DNA of 64,000 bases from Forficula auricularia (GCA_024734495.1 JALMQS010000435.1:1453651-1517650); one strand, 5' to 3'; shown: positions 43,640 to 55,084, counted from the first letter of the stretch. Translations and numbers: made by a program. The notes: a model not told the origin generated them from the letters alone.

Positions 43640-44698
43640 TTCCATTGCTTGAGTCAAAGCAAGCCACCTCACAGGTTGCATATAATTCAAAATAATTAAA
43701 TGGAGTACAAAAGGAGTAGATTTGGTCACCTCATCTTAAAACAAGTGTAAATAAGAATCTGTTAATCCTCATCAATTATAAAATATATAATTAGTACGGA
43801 ACCCATGTATAAAAATCCCACTGGCACTAGGTCACTTATTTATTAACGTCGCATGTTCTTTAAAAATAGATTATTGTAAAAAACGGCATCCAGTCTTTAA
43901 ATATAATAACTCCCATCTCGTAGGGAATTGTTTTTTCCTTGGACAATGTTATCCCTCAAGTCTGCCTCCCTTTTAATTAATTCCCGGCTTCCAACAGGCA
44001 GGGCTTTTTGTTTGTGGCCATCATCGAGTTGATTCGCCACTGACTAACTTGGACATATGTTTGATAAAGTTGTCGCTACTACTTTAGTTTCTTTTCTCCC
44101 CCCCCCCCCCACTGGACCCCGGGGAATCCCTTCAGTTTGTTCGAGAGAATGTTTTCTCCTGCCTAGTTTGTCAACAGTAAACTTAGCCAGATTTTTTTTT
44201 GTTTTTATTTTACCACATGCTTCATAAGAGAACAACAATTTTTTTACTACGTATTTGGATAACTTTATTTAACTGCCCCTTTGGTTAGATAGATGGTGAT
44301 TAAACATTTTCTTAAGGTTTTGACGACTCAGCTACACTATTACTCCAAATTATCAACCTATTATTTTCTTCAAATTGCTGAATAATTCTTTTCAAATTGA
44401 ATATAGAGAGACTTCAAAATTTGGAAACACTTGGGATATTTTAAATTAAATTAAACTTGCTTACGCTTTAATTTTTATTCATGTGAGTAAACAAATTTTT
44501 TGACTAGTAATGAAAACAAGTTTTTTCTGTTTTTAAGTGAATTTTGAAAAAAGGAAAGTTTTAAGAAAATTGCCTCAGTCAAAATTCGATTATAATTATA
44601 TGTAGCATCCAAACCATTTTATTTTCTTCCTCTTTTTGCAACGTCCACAAATATTGGTATTCAATTGGCAAGCAGTTCGCCATTATAGATCTAAATAA
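43640..44698. other. Mostly unannotated; second hAT-like fragment at its start
   Basis: 43675-43720 repeats part of the hAT-type fragment at 42584. 43850-44060 is GC-richer and looks single-copy (CTTCCAACAGGCAGGGC). No gene seen. Confidence 0.35.
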
Positions 44699-45240
44699 AC
44701 TGCAACGGATCGTTGCTAAACTTTATCCAAATTCATTTGAAATATTAATATGTTTATTCCTTTATATAAATCAGATATCACTTTTGCAATTTGCAGTTCA
44801 TGTTGACTTTACTTCAAAAATAATGATCGATTCTCATTTAACAGTCGAGGAATAACAATTCTACATTGGATTTTTGACATTTCTGTTATTATTGGTAATC
44901 ATTCATTAAGACATGGAGGAATCGACTTAAAATCAAAAATAGCGATTGATTCTCATCTATTACTTGAGGAATGTTAATTCTACATTAGATTTTTGACCAT
45001 TCGATTATTATTGGTACCCATTGCTGAAGACATGGAGGAATCGGCTTAAAATAAAAAATAACGATCGATTCTTATCTAATACTAGAGGAATAACCTTATT
45101 GCATTTCATTTTTGATGTTTTGACTATTAATGGCAACCTCTACTGAAAACGTGGAAGAATCGACTTAAAATCAAAAAGACTAAATTCTTTTTTGGTAAAC
45201 AACTCAAGCTTGAGTTGTTTGCCAAAAGAATTTAGATACT
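44699..45240 (+). repeat. 119-bp tandem-repeat element, copy 3 (about 3 units)
   Basis: A unique flank (ACTGCAACGGATCGTTGC to TTCATGTTGAC, 44699-44812) leads into three 119-bp units and the hairpin end AACTCAAGCTTGAGTTGTTT near 45202-45221, whose arms extend to AAATTCTTTTTTGG and CCAAAAGAATTT. With the copies at 546-885 and 35338-36125 this defines the element: unique flank, variable number of units, hairpin end. Confidence 0.85.
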
Positions 45241-45360
45241 ACTGAAAATGGTTTATGAAGTGACCGAAACTCTTAAGTAAGTCTATCAAATAAATATAAT
45301 CACAAAGAGAAACAAAGACGGTGTCCTCTTCTTGATGGAAATAAACATACACACATATAT

Positions 45361-45397
<37 letters not shown>

Positions 45398-45424
45398 ATG
45401 TATATTATGTATTATTTATTTGTT

Positions 45425-45470
45425 TGAAAGTATAGTTTTGAAGGCTTGGCCTTTATCATCAGTCTTTTTA
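45425..45470 (-). other. Decayed hammerhead-type core
   Basis: The minus strand has AAGACTGATGAT, AAAGGC, CAA, GCCTTC, then AAAACTATAC. It is the same subfamily as 38980-39022, but the first G of GAAA is A and stem III is broken. Confidence 0.55.
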
Positions 45471-45536
45471 ATTCATTTTAATTTTTTTTTACTTAGGGAA
45501 AGTGGTGTAGGTTTTAGGTGAAACATGATAATAATT

Positions 45537-45691
45537 AATAAAGTAAAGGGTGTGTAGTTTCACAGTGAATAAAACTGTTTTAACTTGTAAACTCATGATG
45601 ATGGACTAATAATCAGAAATATATTGAGTTTGTATAAACCTCTTTGAGTTTTATTTCATTCACTGTGAAACTACACACCCTTTACTTTATT
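45537..45691. repeat. Small palindromic element, 155 bp
   Basis: AATAAAGTAAAGGGTGTGTA, GTTTCACAGTGAAT at the left and ATTCACTGTGAAACTACACA, CCCTTTACTTTATT at the right are inverted almost perfectly. The centre has CTCATGATGATGG. Confidence 0.8.
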
Positions 45692-45890
45692 AATTCATTT
45701 TAATTATAAATATTATTTTTCATGGGCTCAGTATCATGTAGATATTGAAAAATTTTGTTCTTACTTAGCAGACAAGCTTAATTAAACATTGTTTATTTGC
45801 ATCAAGCAGAGGACAACCGCTTTGTTTCTCTTTATGATTCAACAACTTTGCTACTCTCGGATAAATAAAAACTTTTCAATTAAATAAATA

Positions 45891-46950
45891 ATGTTAATTT
45901 CTTAAAATTACTCTATTTATTTATTTTATGTGACCAAATAAACCCTTTAATTGATAAAATTTAACATTTATAAATTTTTCAAAAATTCAGATGCAAGCAA
46001 TCATCTATTTAGATCATGCAGAATTTGATTTTCAAAAATCCCTGAGCTCTTCTCGGCAAAATATAGCTGACTAGTTGCCTTCTAATCGTTAAAGGCAAAT
46101 CACATTGGTAATAAAATACTGGACAGCTTCTTTGTTGACAACTTACTTGCTTTTCGACTCGGTTGGTATTTTTACCTTTTTTTTTTTTTTACAACCCTTA
46201 TCGGCGGCCATAAAACGCGACCGGTGTTTGCCACGTTCCTGAAATGCCCTCTTCACCTTTATTATGGAAACGAGATCGTAAAATTTTGGCTTCCAATGGA
46301 ATTCTTCGGGAATTTTTTTCTAATATCTGCCCCAAGGTGGGATCAAAAGTGAAGGAGACCCAGAATAGAGTCATTTGAATAATTAATTTCAGATTTATTT
46401 TTTGAAAATGTGTTTAATTAATGAGTGGATTCAAATGAATTTGAATATGATCGATTGACCTCTCTCTTTCTCTCTGTGTGGGTGTGTCGGCGACACCGAG
46501 GGTTGTCCAAAAATCCCCAGACTGTCACCAGCTCAATCACCATTGCCCACATCCATTTCAAATTGCCGCTTGATGATACTTGAGCCACATATTAGGCCGT
46601 ATTTAAATGAGCTCGATTGGTTTGCAAATCACAGTTAGCATCCCACTTCTACTCAAAATTACCTACTCCCTATTACCCTTTCATTTTTAGTCATTTCCAA
46701 ATTTAATTTAATTTCGAACTCGAATTTTATTTCACATTTTATTTCGTCTCTGCATTTTAGAAACAGACGACGATTTTTATAAATTGAAGGAAAAAAAATG
46801 AAAACTTTTTCCTGCGATTTAATATAAATTAAGGGAAAAAGTGAAAACCTTTTCCAAGACTCGGTCATTATATTATTTCTTTTTTTTTCTTTTTTTTAAG
46901 AGGAAATCTATGAGGTTGTATTCTACTCGATGTAAATAAAAATATACCTA
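45891..46950. other. Non-coding; GC-richer single-copy stretch
   Basis: 46120-46640 is less AT-rich and without repeat signs; it contains GGCGGCCATAAAACGCGACC and GATTGGTTTGCAAATCACAG, which include Hox/Caudal-like (CCATAAAA) and octamer-like (TTTGCAAAT) words. These words are short and expected by chance. No gene seen. Confidence 0.35.
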
Positions 46951-46951
46951 T

Positions 46952-47768
46952 CAATGGCGGTTTGGCCTTTTCAACCAGGGGATGCTATCAAAAAACGTAT
47001 CCTTCATTTTTTGAAATTTTATTTTAATCTTTGCTTTTTTTGCAAAATTTCATTGAATCATTTTCGTTATTTTTAAAATTTAACATTAGATTTTCTAAAA
47101 ATATATTTTGCAACCTTCGCCCCAAACAGATACAGCTTTCTGTGAGGAGGGTAGGAGTCAGAAATTAATTCTTGTGACTTAAACTCCACCGTCCCTGAGA
47201 TGGAAATCAACAATCTTCCACAATGAATCAGCCTATCCAATAAGAAAATCTTAAATTTCTCCTAATTCTATTGCTATAGCTATGACTTGTCTATAGCACT
47301 CTTAGTAATTTCCGATCTTATATATTGAGAGTTGTTAGAAATGGATTTGTCCAAAGATTCTCGAATCATCTTTATTTATTCCTTTTTTGTAGTCTTACTA
47401 TTTTAATAGTTCCTCAGTGAGAACAATTTTTATTCGAATAAAACTCGTCTGAACTTGACTTTGACATGCTTGAACTGGAAGATATACCAGGCAGGGACTA
47501 TCCGCGCTCTTTTAGGAAAAATAATTCATTTTAATTGCCCCTTGAAACTATGCAACAATCTTATTTCATTTCGAGAACCAATATATTATTTTTCAAAACA
47601 AAAAATGTTTTTTTTATAGAAATATTTGAAATAACGGATAATAATTTGAAAATTTAAAGATACTCCTGAAATTTTGAAGTCGACCTTATGTATTTATGAA
47701 AATACTCTAAATGTTTGAAATTTTAGAGATGCGCCGCATGCACAGGATCCATGAACCGCACGCCACTG
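46952..47768 (+). repeat. Family H (hAT-like) element, copy 1
   Basis: It begins CAATGGCGGTTTGG and may end CGCCACTG (47761-47768), short inverted tips of hAT look. 46980-47440 matches 51545-52010 closely (GGTAGGAGTCAGAAATTAATT, CTTCCACAATGAATCAGCC). No transposase was found. Confidence 0.65.
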
Positions 47769-47855
47769 ATATACATATATGGATTTATAAAAATACAAAT
47801 ATCTCAATTAAGTCTAATTTTACTTAAAAAGAATACAGAGATACTTCTCACCCCA

Positions 47856-47858
<3 letters not shown>

Positions 47859-47926
<68 letters not shown>
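47859..47926. repeat. (AT)n microsatellite
   Basis: About 34 AT units, directly followed by a MITE. Confidence 0.95.
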
Positions 47927-47929
<3 letters not shown>

Positions 47930-48075
47930 AACTAGCAAAGTAGCTGTATAATTTTAGGTTATATAACATTTATGTTTTGTTGCTGTTTTATAAGTGCTCC
48001 ATAACGCTTATACAACATCAATACAACATAACAGTTGTATAACCTAAAAATTATACAGCTATTTTACTAGTAGGG
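47927..48075. mobile_element. 149-bp MITE inserted at an (AT)n tract
   Basis: CCCAACTAGCAAAGTAGCTG, TATAATTTTAGG at the left and CCTAAAAATTATACAGCTAT, TTTACTAGTAGGG at the right are inverted (about 42 bp). ATAT flanks both sides, consistent with a TA-type target but not decisive within (AT)n. Confidence 0.8.
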
Positions 48076-48179
48076 ATATATTATTTTGGGCCCCACCAAA
48101 AATATCACCTTCTCTAAAATAATCATTTGAACAAAATTTTAAAATGATTTATGATGTCAGTGAAAATAAATATATTTAA

Positions 48180-48300
48180 CTCATAACTTTCAAGTTTGTA
48201 CCCTATTTAGTTGAAGAGATTCAATAGTCTGACAGACGCAGGGACATACATTGGCGACACTAAAAGGTTTTTTTTAAATGGAACCCTAAAAAATTTGTTT
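48180..48300 (-). repeat. Family N fragment (reverse)
   Basis: GTCTGACAGACGCAGGGACA, TTGGCGACACTAAAAGG and TGGAACCCTAAAAA are the complement of the segment at 51240-51345. 48301-48710 shows no gene. Confidence 0.6.
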
Positions 48301-48799
48301 TATTGAAAGTAGGAGATTTCATATCTAACCTAATTATTTTATTTTAATAATTCATTATTCCATAAAAGTGAAAGTAATAAAAATTCAATTTCATGTTTCG
48401 CTATTTTAAAGTAAGCTGAAAAATTCTCGTTTCCATCCTCTGTCTAAAATAATAATAGGTCGATTAGACATTTAATATCATTTTAGTCAGAAATGAATTT
48501 ACTTATTTCTTGTAATTAACCAACAGTAAGTTGTAAATGGTCACCTATCCAAGAAGAGCCGTTACTTAATTTCCCTTATCTATGCTTATATTGAGCATTT
48601 GGTGAATTGAAATTGTTTGTAGGTATTTGTTGCTCACTCATTTAAAATGAATAAATAATTCTCAATTACATTTTATATATTGAATAAATTCTGCAGATAA
48701 AAGAGACAACCAACAAATAGATATTTATAATTTGAAAGTTTATATTGGGAAAACAAGGACAAGTTTTTATGTGTGACTTTTTTATTTATCCACCAACGT

Positions 48800-48825
48800 T
48801 TCGTCGACTTTGCCGACTTCTTCAG
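48800..48825 (-). ncRNA. Hammerhead-like core, left arm
   Basis: Mirror copy of the right-arm core with the same bases (CTGAAGA at 48825 down to 48819 on the minus strand). Confidence 0.55.
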
Positions 48826-49433
48826 GGCTTCTATAATTATAAGAACATTCTGATATTAATTTACAAAAGTACAGTCAGAATCTAAAAACAAACATGTATC
48901 TATAGTTTACCTACCAAATAGTCATGTCACACATTCGTTTAAATTTTCTCTACCTTCGTTACCATTGAAGGCCATAGAATACAATTTTAAAAAAGATATT
49001 TGGCACATTCACAAAAAATACAATTTTTTTTCCTCTTTTTAATAACAACTTATCAATACAGAACAGAACATTAATCACTTTTTACAAAAAATAGAATAAA
49101 ATATTTTTCTTTTTATATATAAAAAGAAAAATATTATATATAAAAAGAAAATATTTTATTCTATTTTTTGTAAAAAGTGATTAATGTTCTGTTCTGTATT
49201 GATAAGGTTGTTATTAAAGAGAGAAAAAAATTGTATTTTTTGTGAATGTGCCAAATATCTTTTTTTAAAATTGTATGCTGATGTCCTTCAATGGTAACGA
49301 AGGTAAGAAGAAAATTTAAACGAATGTGTGACATGACTATTTGGTAGGTAAACTATAGATACATGTTTGTTTTTGGATTCTGACTGTACTTTTGTAAATT
49401 AATATCAAGAATGTTCTTATAATTATAGAAGCC

Positions 49434-49460
49434 CTGAAGAAGTCGGCAAAGTCGACGAAA
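49434..49460 (+). ncRNA. Hammerhead-like core, right arm
   Basis: CTGAAGA (49434-49440), extra A, GTCG (49442-49445), loop GCAAAGT, CGAC (49453-49456), GAAA (49457-49460). The following CGTTGGTGG does not give a clear stem III with a UH cleavage site. Confidence 0.55.
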
Positions 49461-49571
49461 CGTTGGTGGATAAATAAAAAAGTCACACATAAAAACTTGT
49501 CCTTATTTTCCCAATATAAACTTTCAAATTATAAATTAAATTATGGACGGAAATGATAACAAATAGATATT

Positions 49572-51235
49572 ATTACAAATATATTTTATCAACTAAAATT
49601 TATTTTTGAAAGCAAATAAGACTTTATAGTATGGCTTTTTAGAATTTTATTAAACTGATCCATATATTTTAAATATAAAAAATAAATACTAATTAATCAA
49701 ACAAAGAATTCGAGGTTAAAGTGAAAACTTTTTCAAGAGAATTTTATTGATATGGCATTTTTTTGCCACCATATGGTTTAGCTAGAAAACTGAAATCTGG
49801 CCAAAATTTAGGCCTATATTTAAAAATAAATTATTCTACTAAATTGTAGAAAATTAGCACAACTGTTCAAAAAAAATAATTTTTATTGCAATTTAGTAAT
49901 CTTGTGTTCCCTCAAATTAGTAAGTATATTTGGAGATAGTGAAGCCTACTTGGAGGTTGCGAGTATTGACTTCATTTGAAAATAATAAATTATTACTATA
50001 TTTCCTTATTAACAAAATCTATCAAATTTTTTAGAGTTTTTTCTTTATATTAATTTAATAATAATAATTAGAATATTATAATTAATGTTTTGCCGATAGT
50101 AGGAGATTTTGAAAAATATTACGCAAACGTTGATGTTCAATTAATTAAAGGTTCTAAAATAAGATTTAAATAAGAATTTTTCTAATATATTTATTTATTA
50201 ATTAGGAACCCTTTGTATACGCGTCCCAATCGCACTTGGCAGCTTTTCTTTTCTATTTGAAACTCGTAGGATCAGGTGAAATATAATTCTAAAAATATTT
50301 AAAAAATAAATAAAAAGTTTGTGTAAAAACAATTTATTCATATGAAATAATGCTGTTTTCCTTAACAGAATTATTATACAAAATAAATTACTAAGACCAT
50401 TAATTTATTAATAAAGGGGGAAAGGTTAATCGGGTAGCCTAAGAATTTTCTGGATGAAAAACTTCTAGTAATGGTGGGAGTCACTAGAACCAACTTTGTT
50501 TGATTGTTCCATTGAGCTAATTGCCAACATCCGGAAGTGAAAATATGCCATGGCTAGAATAAAATGGTGGTGGGGGAGGGGGCAATAAATAAATCCACAG
50601 TCCAAAAATATTTTAATGTTAAAATTATAGCGTAACATGAACAGATAACATCCCTCCTGTATATTATAAAGCAACACGCTGGACTGCCGGGTTATTGAAT
50701 TTAAATAATTTTTAACTTTTTTGTCTATTCGTGTTTAGAAATATCTGAAACGTGGAGAAAAATGTAATCTCTCGGTCTAGATTTCGATATTCAAGATAGT
50801 CAGGAAAAAAAGATATAGAAAGAATTTTCTGATGCCAAAATGTTTATATTTCTAAAACAAAACAGTGATTTGCTTTTGAGGCTTCTACCTATAGAACTTG
50901 TGATTCAAAATTGGAGAAAGTTAAAAATAAACTGATGTAGCCATCCACATGACTTTATCATACACCTGGGTCCTCTCTTATATTTAATATTGAATTAAAA
51001 TAATTTATAATTATTTACGAAAGAATTCTTACTCAAGAATTTGGGGATCATTATCAATTAATAATATCTGCTTTTAATTATGGGACTATTTGATTAGAAA
51101 TATCAGCTTTCTTCTATATTATTTTTATTTTGGGTTCCTGGTGTGTTTATTTATAACACTTTCCACTTTCGATTATAATATACCTAGATATATATTGATC
51201 CTAAGTTTTTGTTGTTTTTTGATTGGCTTAAACGA
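49572..51235. other. No gene seen; one family C end fragment
   Basis: 50935-51015 is a fragment of the family C left end (GATGTAGCCATCCACATGAC, CCTCTCTTATATTTAATATT). The rest is AT-rich and unrecognised. Confidence 0.4.
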
Positions 51236-51239
51236 TTTT

Positions 51240-51370
51240 TTAGGGTCCTGTTTAAAAATTAAAATCGGACCCAATTAGTGTCGCTACAATGTCTGTCCGT
51301 CCGTCTGTCAGAGTACTATACCTCGTAAACTAAATAAGATAGAGAGTTCTAATTTACAAGTTATATAATA
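51240..51370 (+). repeat. Family N fragment
   Basis: TAGGGTCCTGTTTAAAAATT, CCCAATTAGTGTCGCTAC, CTGTCCGTCCGTCTGTCAG and AACTAAATAAGATAGAGAG. Four fragments of this family lie in the window; no complete copy lets the ends be placed. Confidence 0.65.
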
Positions 51371-51524
51371 GAGACCGTTTATTTTGAAAGTGGTGTGAGT
51401 CTAATTTTGGAAAAATGTCACTTTTAGTTAGACTTCTTTTCATTATATTTATAATTTCCCAGTCAATGGAGTTCAATATTCTCATGAATTCATCAAAATA
51501 AAAATACCGAAATATAATATAAAT

Positions 51525-52012
51525 CAGTGGCGATTGGTGACTTTTCAACCAGGGGATGCTGTCCAAAAAATACCTTTCATTTTTTGAAATTTTATTATAA
51601 TCTTTTTTTTTTTTAAATTTCATCGAATTCGGCATCACTTTCGTTATTTTTCAAATTTAACATTAGATTTTTTAACAATATATTTTGGGTCCTTCGTCCC
51701 AAACGGATACTACTTTGTGTGAGTGTGGGTAGGAGTCAGAAATTAATTCTTGTGACTTAAACTCCACAATCCCTGAGATGGAAATCGACAATCTTCCACA
51801 ATGAATCAGCCTGTCCTATAAGAAAATCTTAAATTTCTCCTAATTCTATTGCTATAAGCAAACTATAGCACTTTTAGTTATTTCCCGATCTTATATATAT
51901 TGGGAGTTCTTAAAAATAGATTAGTTCAAAGATTCCCGAATCATCTTTATTTCTTCCTTTTTTGTATTACTACTATTTTTATAGTTCCTCAGCGAGAACA
52001 ATTTTTATTAAA
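51525..52012 (+). repeat. Family H (hAT-like) element, copy 2
   Basis: It begins CAGTGGCGATTGGTGAC, closer to a standard hAT tip than copy 1, and is collinear with 46952-47440. It is cut on the right before a C run (52024-52037). Confidence 0.65.
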
Positions 52013-53765
52013 GTAAAGAATTACCCCCCCCCCCCCCAGGACTTGAAAACGACTTCAGAACTAGGTGTCGAAAAGTCGTGCATTTTGATGAGTTTTTCTC
52101 ATTAAAACTTCTCTTTCTATAAAAACTCAAACACCAAATCTGCAGGAATATTTTATGCTCTGTTTTTTCAACATGTCCACTGAGTCCTCTCATAATTAAT
52201 GAACCTTTGTTTTATGTAAAATTGAAAGCTGTGAATAGTTTGATAAAACTTTATCTTACCTACAATAAATATGGTGATGTAGTCATCTACATGATCTTAC
52301 CGAACATCTGCTGCATGTTTATTTGTATTAAGCAGAGGACAACCTCATCGATTTCTCTTTATGAATCAACAACTTTGCTACTCTCAGCTAAACAAAATAT
52401 TATATTTACAGAAATACACACTAAGAATTGTTGAGTTGTACAGCTAGATCCTGTTTCCGCTTCCCCTTTTAGGGCCAAACGAAAGCCACTCTATCACTTT
52501 ACTTCATTAGATAATTAAATTAAATATCGAAAGTCATTAGAGGTAAGGACCTAGGAATAAGATTTCCATCACATCAGCTAGTGGCTTTCACTTTCGGATG
52601 AGGCACCGCATCGACATTGTCTCCGCAAACCGGGGGGTGACAGAAGGGGTGTATAGGCCGAATTACAAAGGGGCATTTATCCAACGTCACCCCGAACCAA
52701 CCCCAAGCTCTCTCGGTTCACTTTTGAAACGAGCAGGGCAGGGAGTTTCAAGTTGTACTGGTTATTGGTTCTTCTTGCTCTCAATGGAGACTTCGAGTGG
52801 ATCACAACAACCAATCCATTAGCTCTTTACTTTGGAGGGTTATCCAAAAAAAGGATATTCAAAATTAATTGTACATATATGGTGAAAAATGTTTTCTTTT
52901 CGAGTTTTTACTTGTCATAGAGATAATCTGCGAGACATTCGTGTTTTGCCATCCATGTTGAATTAACAAAAGAAAAAATTTATTAAACATTTTTTTAAGA
53001 GTAAAATAATTTTGTTTCAATATGCATTAAAAAGTAGAAAATAAATACTTCCTTCTTTCTACTATATTCATAATAATTGAATAAGTAAATCAATGGAAAA
53101 TTATCTTTTATGATGGCTCTTTATTTTCTTTAAATTTAATATAATTTTTGTGATTTGGCGATGTTTTCGAGGTTGAAGAAAGAAAGTTGAAACTTAGTAC
53201 AAAAGTACAATTTAATAATACAAGTTAGTGTAGAAAATTTCATCTCATCAGCTACATCCATTCTAGGTCCCCATGTAAAAACTCATCTATTCTGATTTTC
53301 TGCATTTTTCTCCAGAAAATAAATCCCTTTATCTCAAGTAAAATACTAAAAACTTCCTTAAAAATAATGAATTTCTTTAAAAAAATCATTTATACGCCAT
53401 TTATAATAAAAATATTTATACAGTTATTATAGCCTAGTAGCTTGTAAATTTTTCTTTATCAAAATCATTAGAAGTCATTTTTGAGCCATTTCGAAAATAC
53501 AACAAAAATTATTTGTTTCCCAAATACAAACATATTGGTACTAAAACAAACTTATTAATACATGCCCTTTTTATTTATCCTGTGTATCTAAAGCAAAAAA
53601 AAAAAAGAGGGAGAGAAATTATGATTTTTTATCACGTTTAGAGATTTTTATACAGAATATGAGAAAATACAAAATAATTTGAAAATTTTGAAAATTCAAT
53701 AAATACTTCAGGCTTTAATTTTTGGGCTGTCGTAAACGAACATTTTTCTTTTGAAAAGATTTTCT
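52013..53765. other. No gene seen; family K fragment and a GC-richer stretch
   Basis: 52315-52400 is a family K half (AAGCAGAGGACAACCTCATC, AACAACTTTGCTACTCTC). 52450-52830 is GC-richer and single-copy in appearance (GCAAACCGGGGGGTGACAG) with no supported coding. The remainder is AT-rich. Confidence 0.4.
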
Positions 53766-53767
53766 TC

Positions 53768-53860
53768 TTGAAAGGAGCAGAGTTGTTGATTTTTAAAATG
53801 AAATCATGAGTGTCTTCTACTTTATGGAAATAAACATACACCTATATAGATATATAAATT
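53768..53860 (+). repeat. Family K half-element
   Basis: GGAGCAGAGTTGTTGATTTT, then GAAATAAACATACACCTATA; no partner half is seen downstream. Confidence 0.5.
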
Positions 53861-53984
53861 AATATATATTTATAATTTTATTTATTTATTAGTAATAAAG
53901 TGTTTGGGGCTCGATGATGGCCTTCGTGCTCCGTTGCCAGTGTTTCCGTATTAATTAATAGTAGAGATGGTATTCTTGTTAGAG

Positions 53985-54200
53985 GTGTTGCGGAAACACC
54001 TCTATTATTTATTAGTTTCAAAAGCTTGGCCTTTCTTATATTATATTTTTCTGACTATGATTACCTCTCAATGAAGAGAGTTTAATAGAAAGTTGAAGGA
54101 ACCACTCCATTTGAAGGTATACATTCACAGAATACAAATATAATATTTTTCAGAAGATGAATGTCAAGCCTTCGAAACTATATAGTCTCTGGCAAATAAA
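53985..54200. mobile_element. Decayed hammerhead-type foldback
   Basis: The right arm (54151-54195) has CAGAAGAT, a weak stem II ending CCTTC, GAAACTATATAGTCTCTGG: stem III and the GTC triplet of the 38980 subfamily survive, but CTGA became CAGA. The left arm (54015-54040) keeps the inverted TAGTTTCAAAAGCTTGGCC. Confidence 0.5.
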
Positions 54201-54373
54201 TATATATACATAGATTAAAAAAATATATTAATTGTTTTGTGTATATAAATCAAAGTTAGTTGCTTTATAATTTATTTTTAAAGCAACTATTTTGTCAAAA
54301 ATTTTCAAATTTCCATTGATAAATGGAGAAAAAACATTTGAATTTTTAATAAACTTTTCTATATATATATATA

Positions 54374-54580
54374 GTACCTGGAGGCACCGAGCGATGCTCG
54401 GCAATCCCTGACCCCCCCCCCAAACCATACACCTCGCCCCCAACACTGCACCCCAACCGCCCCCTCCCCACCCCCAGAACCCCCACAACTTCACCCCACC
54501 TCCTGCACCCCCCACATCCATCCCCACCCCCGACCCAGTTTTTGCATTTCTATCTTTCTAATGGTCCACATATTATGTGT
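54374..54580 (-). repeat. Family D C-rich/G-rich repeat, copy 2
   Basis: The + strand has the hairpin CCGAGCGATGCTCGG (54387-54401), then about 130 bp of C-rich sequence, then CCAGTTTTTGCATTTCTATC and TGGTCCACATATTATGTG. It is the reverse complement of the layout at 31983-32240. The reading frames through it are artefacts of low complexity. Confidence 0.7.
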
Positions 54581-54599
54581 ATATTTGTTTACTCGTACA

Positions 54600-55080
54600 C
54601 CAATTTGCCCACATTCGTTCATATTGATAAACATTATAAATAAATAGATAGAAATAATAATAATAAAAAAAAAATAATCGTATAGGATCTGAAATAAAAA
54701 CATAAAATTAAAAAAAAATGTGTGCCTCTCGGGACGCGCGACCGAAGTGATAACTTTCACTAACCAAATATTTTTTTAGGAAGACAATTTCAACGATAAT
54801 TGCCCGGAAAAAGAGAATTGAATATTTAATTTTAATTAGAAGAGTGGAGGGGGGTGGCCAAGGAATAATTATTAATATATTTAATGTTTCTGGATTTAAA
54901 ATTAATTGTTGTCTTTCTTTCAGCTTAATTCAATTATACATATTTCAAATTTGCCTCGCCGCAATTTATTCAATGAATTCTATTTATTAAATACATAGCT
55001 ATATATAATATATTCAATTATTTCCATACTTATAATAGTCTAATTCAAAAATATTCATTTTAGTAAAAATAAAAAGCAAA
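54600..55080. other. No gene seen
   Basis: AT-rich. CTCTCGGGACGCGCGACCG at 54726 is a GC-rich island of about 20 bp of unknown origin. Confidence 0.35.
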
Positions 55081-55084
55081 GAAT

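Larger units (their letters stand above)
45302..45890. repeat. Family K palindromic copy with insertions in its centre
   Basis: The left half (AGAGAAACAAAGACGG, AATAAACATACACACATA) at 45304-45360 is inverted at 45794-45890 (TTTGCATCAAGCAGAGGACA, TTGCTACTCTCGG). Between them lie (AT)n at 45364-45393, a decayed hammerhead-type core (45425-45470) and a small palindrome (45537-45691). Confidence 0.65.
48712..49571 (+). mobile_element. 832-bp hammerhead foldback with 14-bp TSD
   Basis: The element 48726-49557 is flanked by AACAAATAGATATT at 48712-48725 and 49558-49571. Arms of about 380 bp are inverted nearly without error (TTTATATTGGGAAAACAAGG at 48739 against its complement near 49505), meeting at a small hairpin around 49120. 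The right end has an unpaired 20-bp tail. Both arms carry CTGAAGA, extra A, stem II GTCG/CGAC, GAAACG (49434-49460 on +, 48800-48825 on -). No coding. Cleavage-site sequence after GAAACGTTGG is not canonical, so activity is uncertain. Confidence 0.85.

Noticed and set aside
46659..46868. Open frame with repeated KRFSLFPLIYIK / KVFIFFPSIYK phrases
   Set aside because: It reflects a short local direct duplication (AAATTGAAGGAAAAAA and AAATTAAGGGAAAAAG) and has no domain.
54228..54527. Gly/Trp-rich open frame
   Set aside because: It is a translation of the C-rich/G-rich family D copy 2.
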